From Acetobacteraceae bacterium (GTDB lineage Bacteria; Pseudomonadota; Alphaproteobacteria; Acetobacterales; Acetobacteraceae): 5,168 bases of DNA. Below are positions 1 through 4,252 of the stretch, in pieces. A model generated the notes under the pieces. It was not told the DNA's origin and did not search any database. It worked only from the letters and a program-made list of their open reading frames with translations. The stretch covers positions 1 through 5,168 of the forward strand of contig DAHWBL010000130.1 of NCBI GenBank assembly GCA_027323595.1. Direction: 5' to 3'. Every line of letters begins with the position of its first letter. The first letter of the stretch is position 1. The position numbers and the translations under genes are program-made.

Positions 1-37
1 GCTTGGACGTGTCTATCGCAATCCGCTTATATTCCAT
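1..37 (-). CDS. IS110-family transposase, N-terminal stub (runs off the window)
   Basis: Reading the minus strand from ATG at 37-35 gives MEYKRIAIDTSK before the window ends. The pattern of a hydrophobic strand followed by I-D-x-S-K close to the N-terminus matches the first motif of IS110-family DEDD transposases, which have a RuvC-like fold. Asp9 would be the first acidic catalytic residue. An AGGAGG ribosome site lies 9 bases upstream. Known IS110 transposases are about 300-400 residues, with the DEDD domain first and a serine-containing Tnp domain near the C-terminus; none of that can be checked here. The plus strand also has short open frames across this stretch, but none has a start and ribosome site of comparable quality. 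I cannot tell from 12 residues whether this is the IS110 or the IS1111 subgroup. Confidence 0.6.
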   Translation of the reverse strand, partial: MEYKRIAIDTSK

Positions 38-38
38 C

Positions 39-107
39 TGGACGGCCCTCCTGTTGGTTAGCTCGAACAAGCCCCAATATTGGCACCCGATGCCGTGGGG
101 CCGTCCA
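39..107. repeat. 10-bp perfect inverted repeat with 49-base loop
   Basis: Positions 39-48 (TGGACGGCCC) and 98-107 (GGGCCGTCCA) are exact reverse complements. The left arm ends one base before the transposase ATG. It could be the base of an RNA stem, or a subterminal inverted-repeat-like sequence recognised in DNA. The sequence alone does not decide between these. Confidence 0.75.
47..52 (-). promoter_or_regulatory. Ribosome binding site of the transposase, pinched between two helices
   Basis: The minus strand reads AGGAGG, then 9 bases, then ATG at 37. This is a near-perfect Shine-Dalgarno sequence and it fixes the start. Its last two G residues belong to the 3' arm of a 10-bp inverted repeat (39-48), and its first A belongs to a 7-base segment (52-58) that can pair with 109-115. 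If either helix forms, access of the ribosome would be reduced. Control of transposase translation by leader structure is known in several IS families. Its operation here is inference. Confidence 0.6.
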
Positions 108-110
108 CAC

Positions 111-137
111 CAACAAAGAACTTTTATAAGTTTGTTG
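111..137. repeat. Hairpin CAACAAA/TTTGTTG with inner CTT/AAG stem
   Basis: Positions 111-117 pair perfectly with 131-137. Inside, 121-123 pair with 128-130 around a TTAT loop, leaving a three-base bulge (118-120). On the minus strand the loop region contains TATAAA, which could also be read as a -10 box, but no convincing -35 lies 16-18 bases upstream. The arm at 111-117 overlaps the segment (109-115) that can pair with 52-58, so the two pairings compete. Confidence 0.6.
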
Positions 138-158
138 TACAGAAAAGAAAATTCGTGG

Positions 159-175
159 GGCGGGTGAAACCCGCC
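159..175. terminator. GC-rich hairpin, possible bidirectional terminator or element-end hairpin
   Basis: GGCGGGT (159-165) and ACCCGCC (169-175) form a perfect 7-bp stem with a three-base loop. On the minus strand, downstream of thyX, the hairpin is followed about six bases later by a T-rich run (AATTTTCTTTTC), so it could end thyX transcription. On the plus strand it is followed by TTCTT and can be extended by two G-T pairs. It is the only strong hairpin between thyX and the insertion element. It might instead belong to the element. The terminator reading is inference. Confidence 0.4.
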
Positions 176-178
176 TTC

Positions 179-289
179 TTCGTGCCAGGTGTCGGTTGAT
201 CTTGTCGCCAGGTTTGCTGCGCCGCTCTTGCCGACATGCCGCAACCCTGTCGCCCCTCACGTGAAACCTTCCCCATTGCTCCGAGTGAC
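179..289. other. Non-coding junction between the insertion element and thyX
   Basis: I see no supported gene here. GC content is close to the host average. Small open frames exist on the minus strand but have neither a convincing ribosome site nor recognisable sequence. The outer end of the insertion element and its target site probably lie in or just left of this interval. Two short direct repeats are present (GCCAGGT at 184 and 207; GTGAAACC at 164 and 261). They are too short to be called attachment sequences. Confidence 0.6.
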
Positions 290-1225
290 TCAATTTGCGC
301 CGGCATCCCCCGCCAGCATCTTCACCAGCTCGTCCCATTCGCGCTTGCTCAGCCCGCTGCCCGCCTGGGTCACGCTCTCGCCAGCGAGGCGGCGGCGGAC
401 CACCGCGAGCATCTGCGCCGACAGGCTCACCGCGCCCACCCGGTAATCCATGAACGCCTGCGCGCAGGCCGGCACCCAGGCATGCAGCACCTTGATCATC
501 GCCTCGGCATAGACGCGGATTTCATACTGCGCGTGGGCGTCCGCGCGCAGTGACAGGAAATGCATGAGGTTTTGCAGATCCACCTTCCAGTACCACTGCG
601 TATAGGAATTGAGCGTGAGGTTCATCCGCGCCAGCTCGCGTGCCAGGCCCTGGCGCGCGGGGTCCGCGCCGTCCTCGTTCAGCATCCAGGCATAATGGTC
701 ATAGCAGCGGCTCGCATCATCGCGCAGCAGCGCCATCACCTCGGCCGCCTCGTCGCCGCCCAGCACGTCGCCGCGGCCCTGGCGGTTGGCGGCGGATTGC
801 GCGGCGAGCTGCTCGGGCGCGGGCAGGTAGAATTCGCGGTCCAGGATGGAGTAGCGGGCGGAATATTCGTTCACGTTGGCGGTGCGGTGGCGGATCCATT
901 GCCGGGCCACGAAGATCGGCAATTTCACATGGAACTTGATCTCGCACATCTCGAACGGGGTGGAATGGCGGTGGCGCATCAGATAGCGGATCAGCCCGGC
1001 ATCCTCCGACACCCGCCTGGTGCCGCGCCCGTAGGAGACGCGGGCGGCCTGCACCACCGCGGCGTCGTCGCCCATATAGTCGATCACCCGCACGAAGCCG
1101 TGGTCCAGCAGCGCGATCGGGCGGTAGAGCAGCTCCTCCAGCGCCGGCACGCCGGGCCGGCGGGTGGTGGTCTGGCTCGCGCGCTGCGCCTCGATTTCGG
1201 CGAGTTGGTCGGGGCTGAGGGACAT
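290..1225 (-). CDS. thyX: Flavin-dependent thymidylate synthase ThyX
   Basis: ThyX makes dTMP from dUMP, using methylene-tetrahydrofolate as carbon donor and NAD(P)H through FAD; it is a cytosolic homotetramer. The 311-residue product carries the family signature RHRX7S as RHRTANVNEYS (residues 112-122). Also present are the HSTPFE segment (87-92) and the nucleotide-binding stretch around N219, H222, R227 and Q233-R237 (MHFLSLR, AQYEIR). The length fits proteobacterial ThyX, which is longer than the roughly 220-250 residues of Thermotoga or mycobacterial enzymes. I chose ATG 1225 because GGAGA lies six bases upstream. A longer in-frame start at 1396 would run through the divergent ssrA gene and adds a low-complexity, unfamilial N-terminus. 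The gene is intact and ends at TGA 292-290. The insertion element begins beyond it, so its native 3' flank may have been altered. Its promoter must lie in the shared region with ssrA. Confidence 0.95.
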   Translation of the reverse strand: MSLSPDQLAEIEAQRASQTTTRRPGVPALEELLYRPIALLDHGFVRVIDYMGDDAAVVQAARVSYGRGTRRVSEDAGLIRYLMRHRHSTPFEMCEIKFHVKLPIFVARQWIRHRTANVNEYSARYSILDREFYLPAPEQLAAQSAANRQGRGDVLGGDEAAEVMALLRDDASRCYDHYAWMLNEDGADPARQGLARELARMNLTLNSYTQWYWKVDLQNLMHFLSLRADAHAQYEIRVYAEAMIKVLHAWVPACAQAFMDYRVGAVSLSAQMLAVVRRRLAGESVTQAGSGLSKREWDELVKMLAGDAGAN

Positions 1226-1231
1226 GGCAGG

Positions 1232-1236
1232 TCTCC
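1232..1236 (-). promoter_or_regulatory. Ribosome binding site deciding the thyX start
   Basis: The minus strand reads GGAGA followed by six bases and ATG at 1225. This strong, well-spaced site supports the 311-residue form of ThyX over the longer open frame starting at 1396. Confidence 0.75.
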
Positions 1237-1238
1237 GG

Positions 1239-1267
1239 TTGCGGACAGGCGGCAGGGTGCCTATATG
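1239..1267 (+). promoter_or_regulatory. Candidate promoter of ssrA
   Basis: TTGCGG (1239-1244) and TATATG (1262-1267) are separated by 17 bases, so transcription would start near 1274. That is just ahead of the tmRNA acceptor piece. The match to the sigma-70 consensus is partial (3/6 and 4/6), which is common in alphaproteobacteria. The -35 box is only 14 bases from the thyX start codon and overlaps the leader of that divergent gene. Confidence 0.45.
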
Positions 1268-1273
1268 TCGGAT

Positions 1274-1354
1274 TGCCGATTCGTCGGCTATGGCGATAAA
1301 CGGCGCGTGGAATAAACGTTGTGGACCCGGGGGCGGTACCCGGCGCCTCCACCA
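1274..1354 (+). ncRNA. ssrA: tmRNA acceptor piece
   Basis: This is the 3' half of the tRNA-like domain, encoded upstream because of the permutation. It ends in a genomically encoded CCA (1352-1354) preceded by discriminator A1351 and the acceptor strand 1344-1350. Directly before that is a perfect 5-bp T-stem, CCGGG (1327-1331) with CCCGG (1339-1343). The seven-base loop between them reads GGCGGTA, unlike the usual TTCRANN. A small hairpin with a TTCG loop (GCCGA 1275-1279, TCGGC 1284-1288) marks the 5' side. Whether it is retained in the mature RNA is unknown. The 5' boundary is approximate. Confidence 0.8.
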
Positions 1355-1396
1355 TCCTCCCGGCTTGCGGCCCTGTGGCCGCCGGAACGGGTTCAT
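1355..1396 (+). other. tmRNA intervening segment removed between the two pieces
   Basis: These 42 bases lie between the acceptor CCA and the first G of the coding piece. They hold a perfect hairpin, GCGGCC (1367-1372) with GGCCGC (1377-1382) around CTGT, and an outer CCCG/CGGG pair (1359-1362 with 1388-1391). In permuted tmRNAs this loop is cut out of the precursor by tRNA-type processing. RNase P would make the 5' end at 1397, and a 3'-end nuclease would act after CCA. The processing is known for the class; the assignment here is inferred from position. Confidence 0.8.
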
Positions 1397-1565
1397 GGGG
1401 GCGAAACAGGCTCGACACGCGTGGTAAAGACCCGTCTTTCGCTCGGCATGGTTCCGCCGTCATCGGGCCGTTTCACAAGTGCCAACGACAATCAGGCGCT
1501 CGCTGTCGCTGCATAAGCGATAAGCGCGGTCCGGGGGGCACCGGGCAACAGAAGCCCCCCAACTC
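1397..1565 (+). ncRNA. ssrA: tmRNA coding piece
   Basis: It starts with the 5' acceptor strand GGGGGCG, continues through the D-loop-like region (GAAACAGGCTCGACACGCG) and carries the tag reading frame. Hairpins surround the tag end: TCGCT (1506-1510) with AGCGA (1516-1520) encloses the stop codon, and GCGCT (1496-1500) can pair with AGCGC (1523-1527). A stem GGGGGGC (1533-1539) with GCCCCCC (1554-1560) follows, with an internal GGGC/GCCC alternative that could form part of a pseudoknot. No classical U-run follows, so I read this hairpin as tmRNA structure, with an uncertain 3' end. Confidence 0.85.
1481..1516 (+). other. tmRNA proteolysis-tag reading frame, tag (A)ANDNQALAVAA
   Basis: Translation resumes at GCC (1481) and stops at TAA (1514-1516), giving ANDNQALAVAA. 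With the alanine carried by the tmRNA itself the tag is AANDNQALAVAA, 12 residues. AAND at the start is the usual tag beginning and part of the SspB contact region. The hydrophobic end in AVAA is what ClpX recognises. A second in-frame stop (TAA 1520-1522, not in frame with this reading) does not matter. The tag is shorter than the 14-residue Caulobacter tag and one residue longer than that of E. coli. It is not a stand-alone gene: the longer open frame through it has no start signal. Confidence 0.93.
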
Positions 1566-1610
1566 CCTGTCTCTTTCAACCCGCCCGCCGCCGCGCTAGG
1601 AAGTGGGCGT

Positions 1611-1614
1611 GGAG
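1611..1614 (+). promoter_or_regulatory. Ribosome binding site deciding the sspB start
   Basis: GGAG lies 10 bases before ATG 1625 but only one base before the alternative in-frame ATG 1616. This favours 1625. AGGAAG at 1598-1603 could serve the 1616 start with a long 12-base spacing, so the earlier start is not excluded. Confidence 0.5.
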
Positions 1615-1624
1615 AATGGCGCAT

Positions 1625-2152
1625 ATGGAAGACGATAACGACGACCCCCCCTCGGCCGCCGGCGGCACACCGCCGCAAAGCCTGCTGCCGTACGATGCCT
1701 GGACCGAGGCCGCGCAGCGCCAGGTGGTGCTGAGTGCGCTCGACTATGCTGCCGAGCATGGGCTGCCGGGCGGGCATCATTTCTATGTCACCTTCCGCAC
1801 CGACCACCCCGGCGTGGTCGTGCCCAACCGGCTGCGCGCGCAATATCCGCAGGAAATGACCATCGTTTTGCAGCACCAGTTCTGGGACCTGCGGCTGGAC
1901 CGCGAGGCGGCGCTGTTCTCGGTCGGGCTGTCGTTCGGCGGCGTGCCCGCGACGCTGGTGGTGCCGTTCGAGGCGCTCACCGCGTTCGCCGATCCGCAGG
2001 TGCAGTATGCGCTGCGTTTCGCACCGCCCCCGCCCGCCGAGATCGTGCCCGAACCGGAGCCTGAGCCCGCGCCCGCGCCCGAGCCGGCCGGCGGGTCTGA
2101 CCAGGTGATCAGCCTTGATGCGTTTCGCCGGCGCACCCCGCCTGGCAAATAA
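1625..2152 (+). CDS. sspB: SspB, ClpXP adaptor for ssrA-tagged proteins (alphaproteobacterial form)
   Basis: SspB binds the N-terminal part of the tmRNA tag and tethers the substrate to ClpX, speeding degradation in the cytosol. The 175-residue product has the conserved fold segment at about 20-132, with LPYDAWTEAA (21-30), LPGGHHFYVTF (47-57), the strongly conserved YPQEMTIVLQHQFWDL (74-89) and LSFGGVPATLVVPFEAL (102-118). A Pro/Glu/Ala-rich flexible linker follows (134-156). The C-terminal tail SDQVISLDAFRRR (158-170) matches the ClpX zinc-domain-binding tail of SspB. Domain, linker and tail are all present, so the protein should be functional. It lies about 60 bases downstream of the tmRNA that makes its ligand, on the same strand, with no clear terminator between. 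It is followed by fumarase after 23 bases. ATG 1616 would add three residues. Confidence 0.95.
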   Translation: MEDDNDDPPSAAGGTPPQSLLPYDAWTEAAQRQVVLSALDYAAEHGLPGGHHFYVTFRTDHPGVVVPNRLRAQYPQEMTIVLQHQFWDLRLDREAALFSVGLSFGGVPATLVVPFEALTAFADPQVQYALRFAPPPPAEIVPEPEPEPAPAPEPAGGSDQVISLDAFRRRTPPGK

Positions 2153-2163
2153 AGCTTCGACAC

Positions 2164-2167
2164 AGGA
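2164..2167 (+). promoter_or_regulatory. Ribosome binding site of fumarase
   Basis: AGGA is followed by eight bases and ATG 2176, in the 23-base gap after sspB. It is well placed and supports the start chosen for the fumarase. Confidence 0.6.
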
Positions 2168-2175
2168 CCGCCGCC

Positions 2176-3825
2176 ATGAACGCCGCACCGCCCGCCGGGT
2201 CCGCCGGTTTCGTCTACACCCCCATGTTCCCGCTCGCCGATGCCAATGTCGCCTGGCGCCGCCTTGAGATCGAGGGCATCAGCACCACGACGTGCGACGG
2301 GCAGACCATTTTGCGCATCGCGCCCGCCGCCCTCATCGAGCTGGCGTTCGAGGCCTATCGCTGCGTGTCGCATCTGCTGCGTCCCGCCCATCTGGCGCAG
2401 TTGCGCGCGATCCTTGACGATCCCGAGGCATCTTCCAACGATCGCTTCGTCGCGCTCGATCTTTTGAAAAACGCCGTCATCGCCGCCGGCGGCGTGCTGC
2501 CGATGTGCCAGGACACCGGCACCGCGCTGGTGTTCGGCAAGAAGGGCCAGCGCGTGTGGGTGCAGGGGAACGAGGAGGAGGCGCTGAGCCTTGGGGTTCA
2601 TCGCACCTACACCCAGACCAATTTGCGTTATTCGCAGATGGCGCCTTTGACGATGTGGGACGAGGTGAACACCGGCAACAACCTGCCGGTGCAGTTCGAC
2701 ATCATGGCCGCCCCCGGCGAGGCGCATGCCGACGAGCTGAATTTGATGTTCGTCGCCAAGGGCGGCGGCTCCGCCAACAAGACCTATCTGTTCCAGGAAA
2801 CCCGCGCGGTGCTGTCGCCCGACAGGCTCGCCGCGTTTCTGTCCGCCAAAATCGCGACGCTGGGCACCTCGGCCTGTGCGCCCTACCATCTGGCGATCGT
2901 CATCGGCGGCACCTCCGCGGAGCTGACGCTGAAGACCGTGAAGCTCGCCTCCACCAAATGGCTCGACGGGCTGCCCACCCAGGGCAGCCGCGCCGGCCAC
3001 GCGTTTCGCGATCTGGAGATGGAGGCCAAGGTGCTGGAGCTCACCCGCAACCTCGGCATCGGCGCGCAGTTCGGCGGCAAGTATTTCTGCCACGATGTGC
3101 GCGTGGTGCGCCTGCCGCGGCATGGCGCGAGCCTGCCGATCGGCATCGGCGTGTCCTGCTCGGCGGACCGCCAGGTGCTGGCGAAAATCACGCCCGAGGG
3201 GGTGTTTCTCGAACAGCTAGAAACCGATCCGGCGCGTTTCCTGCCGGCGGTCAGCGACGAGCAACTGGGCGGTGATGTGGTGGCCATCGATCTGGATCGC
3301 CCGATGGCCGAAATCCGTGCGCAGCTCAGCCAATATCCGGTCAAGACGCGGCTCGCGCTCAGCGGCACCATGGTCGTCGCGCGCGACATCGCGCATGCGA
3401 AGCTCAAGGAGCGGCTCGATCGCGGCGAGGGGCTGCCCGACTATCTGAAAAACCATCCGGTCTATTACGCCGGCCCGGCGAAGACCCCGGCGGGGATGCC
3501 CACCGGCAGTTTCGGCCCCACCACGGCGGGGCGGATGGACAGCTATGTCGCCGAGTTCCAGGCCGCCGGCGGATCGTTCGTGATGCTGGCCAAGGGCAAT
3601 CGCTCCAAGGCGGTGAAGGATGCCTGCAAGAAGTTCGGCGGATTCTATCTGGGCAGCATCGGCGGTGCCGCGGCCAACCTCGCCGATCATTGCATCACCA
3701 AGGTGGAGACCCTGGAATATCCAGAGCTCGGCATGGAAGCGGTGTGGCGCATCGAGGTGAAGGATTTCCCTGCCTTCATCATCATGGATGACAAGGGCAA
3801 TGATTTCTACGACGGTCTGGAATAG
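2176..3825 (+). CDS. Class I fumarate hydratase, iron-sulfur type
   Basis: It interconverts fumarate and malate in the TCA cycle using a [4Fe-4S] cluster; class I enzymes are oxygen-sensitive homodimers. The 549-residue length matches E. coli FumA/FumB (548). Cys111 (LPMCQDTGT), Cys234 (GTSACAPYH) and Cys328 (GVSCSADR) stand at the positions and spacing of the FumA cluster ligands (105, 224, 318). The N-terminal alpha domain covers about 60-345, including NLRYSQMAPL and GGGSANKTYLFQ. The C-terminal beta domain (about 365-549) contains LSGTMVVARD, YAGPAKTPAG, SFGPTTAGRMDSY and a GGFYLGSIGG segment. It is a single-gene enzyme, not the split two-subunit form. It is related to L(+)-tartrate dehydratase, but full length and these motifs favour fumarase. 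It sits between sspB and the VOC gene. The symbol is left blank because fumA and fumB cannot be told apart. Confidence 0.95.
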   Translation: MNAAPPAGSAGFVYTPMFPLADANVAWRRLEIEGISTTTCDGQTILRIAPAALIELAFEAYRCVSHLLRPAHLAQLRAILDDPEASSNDRFVALDLLKNAVIAAGGVLPMCQDTGTALVFGKKGQRVWVQGNEEEALSLGVHRTYTQTNLRYSQMAPLTMWDEVNTGNNLPVQFDIMAAPGEAHADELNLMFVAKGGGSANKTYLFQETRAVLSPDRLAAFLSAKIATLGTSACAPYHLAIVIGGTSAELTLKTVKLASTKWLDGLPTQGSRAGHAFRDLEMEAKVLELTRNLGIGAQFGGKYFCHDVRVVRLPRHGASLPIGIGVSCSADRQVLAKITPEGVFLEQLETDPARFLPAVSDEQLGGDVVAIDLDRPMAEIRAQLSQYPVKTRLALSGTMVVARDIAHAKLKERLDRGEGLPDYLKNHPVYYAGPAKTPAGMPTGSFGPTTAGRMDSYVAEFQAAGGSFVMLAKGNRSKAVKDACKKFGGFYLGSIGGAAANLADHCITKVETLEYPELGMEAVWRIEVKDFPAFIIMDDKGNDFYDGLE

Positions 3826-3828
3826 GCG

Positions 3829-4245
3829 ATGCGCTTTGCCGTCGATCGGCTGGACCATCTGGTGCTCGCGGTTCGCGACACCGACATCTCGGCGGCCTGG
3901 TATCAGCGCGTGATGGGCATGGAGACCGACCCGCTCGGCGACAACGATGCCGATCCGCGCGAGGGAGATGGCATCGCGCTGCGTTTCGGCGGGCAGGTGG
4001 TCATGCTGCGCACGCTGGACCATGAGGCGACGCCGCGCGCCGGGGCGATGGTGGCCGGGGCCGCGGATCTGTGTTTCGCCACCGCGCTGGGTTGGGAAGA
4101 TGTGGTGGCGCATCTGCATGATTGCGGAGTGGCGGTGGAACTTGGGCCGGTGCCGCGCGTCGGCGCGCTGGGGCCGATCCGCTCGGTCTATTGCCGCGAC
4201 CCGGACCGCAATCTGATCGAGATCGCCAGCTATTTCGGCGACTGA
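3829..4245 (+). CDS. VOC-family (glyoxalase/dioxygenase fold) metalloprotein
   Basis: A 138-residue single vicinal-oxygen-chelate protein. It opens with the first beta strand carrying a metal-ligand histidine (DRLDHLVLAVRD, His10) and AAWYQRVMGM. The middle segment LRTLDHEATPRAGAMVAGAADLCF (His65) follows. It ends in the typical GPIRSVYCRDPDRNLIEIASY with Glu131 as likely ligand. The pattern resembles the group often labelled VOC family virulence protein, close to FosX/glyoxalase-like proteins. Substrate and reaction are unknown, and I see nothing that identifies a true glyoxalase I or a fosfomycin-resistance enzyme. The start ATG lies three bases after the fumarase stop and has only a weak ribosome site, which suggests translational coupling. 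queA follows seven bases after its stop. Confidence 0.85.
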   Translation: MRFAVDRLDHLVLAVRDTDISAAWYQRVMGMETDPLGDNDADPREGDGIALRFGGQVVMLRTLDHEATPRAGAMVAGAADLCFATALGWEDVVAHLHDCGVAVELGPVPRVGALGPIRSVYCRDPDRNLIEIASYFGD

Positions 4246-4252
4246 TCGTCTG

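Larger units (their letters stand above)
39..138 (-). ncRNA. Candidate structured RNA in the transposase leader (possible IS110 bridge/seek RNA)
   Basis: Three elements can be seen on the minus strand. First is a local hairpin: CAACAAA (137-131) pairs with TTTGTTG (117-111), with a second short CTT/AAG stem inside. Second is a perfect 10-bp stem, TGGACGGCCC (107-98) with GGGCCGTCCA (48-39). It encloses about 49 bases that contain small hairpins such as GGCA/TGCC (94-91 with 85-82). Third, TGTTGGT (115-109) can pair with ACCAACA (58-52), an interleaved arrangement equivalent to a pseudoknot or an alternative fold. In the IS110 subgroup the guide RNA is encoded between the element's left end and the transposase start, as a 5' hairpin followed by large internal-loop stems. 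The layout here recalls that. No guide assignment is possible without the element ends, and in the IS1111 subgroup the RNA lies downstream of the transposase instead. Confidence 0.38.
1..178 (-). mobile_element. End of an IS110-family-like insertion sequence (partial; inner boundary uncertain)
   Basis: The first ~160 bases are visibly richer in A/T than the rest of the window. They hold the beginning of an IS110-like transposase frame reading leftward out of the window, plus its untranslated leader with several inverted repeats. IS110-family elements usually lack conventional terminal inverted repeats and often make no target duplication, so the outer end cannot be read directly. I place it near 178, where composition returns to that of the host, but anywhere from about 140 to 289 (the thyX stop codon) is possible. 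The element lies downstream of thyX and does not interrupt it. The other end is outside the window. The family call rests on only 12 residues plus context. Confidence 0.5.
1274..1565 (+). ncRNA. ssrA: Circularly permuted two-piece tmRNA (alphaproteobacterial type)
   Basis: tmRNA rescues ribosomes stalled on mRNAs lacking a stop codon. Charged with alanine by AlaRS and carried by SmpB, it enters the A site and swaps in its own short reading frame, marking the product for proteolysis. The gene is permuted: the acceptor piece ending CGCCTCC-A-CCA (1344-1354) comes first, and the piece starting GGGGGCG (1397-1403) with the tag comes second. The two form a complete 7-bp acceptor stem, and the third pair is the G-U wobble that AlaRS recognises. 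CGCGTG (1304-1309) can pair with CACGCG (1416-1421), a second helix joining the pieces. The tag reading frame is 1481-1516. After processing, the two RNAs are held together by pairing. The 5' end is inferred from the promoter. The 3' end is uncertain (about 1560-1600). Confidence 0.93.

Noticed and set aside
2..61. Plus-strand frame ending at TAG 59-61 as the C-terminus of a gene entering from the left
   Set aside because: Its codon use does not match the host and it has no recognisable sequence. The opposite strand has a start codon, AGGAGG and an IS110-like N-terminus over the same bases.
115..160. TATAAA on the minus strand as the promoter of the transposase leader RNA
   Set aside because: The -35 region 16-18 bases upstream reads TTTTCT-like sequence with a poor match, and the box sits inside a hairpin loop. 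It was not strong enough to list as a promoter.
164..268. Direct repeats GTGAAACC (164, 261) and GCCAGGT (184, 207) as target duplication or attachment sites
   Set aside because: At 7-8 bases they are expected by chance. IS110-type insertion often makes no duplication, and the other element end is not in the window.
124..306. 60-residue minus-strand open frame between thyX and the insertion element
   Set aside because: It overlaps the thyX stop, lacks a clear ribosome site and resembles no known protein; it also crosses the GC hairpin at 159-175.
560..1315. 251-residue plus-strand open frame opposite thyX
   Set aside because: It is a composition-driven shadow of thyX in GC-rich DNA, His/Gly/Arg/Ala-rich with no family resemblance and no ribosome site.
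290..1396. Extended thyX frame starting at 1396 (368 residues)
   Set aside because: The extra N-terminus is low-complexity, lies over the ssrA acceptor piece, and has no good ribosome site. ATG 1225 has GGAGA six bases upstream and gives the family N-terminus.
1319..1516. 65-residue plus-strand open frame ending in the tmRNA tag
   Set aside because: It crosses the acceptor piece and spacer of ssrA. Only the last 11 codons are translated, as the tmRNA tag.
1533..1560. GGGGGGC/GCCCCCC stem as an intrinsic terminator
   Set aside because: The loop is 14 bases and no U-run follows. Its position just after the tag reading frame fits a tmRNA helix or pseudoknot better.
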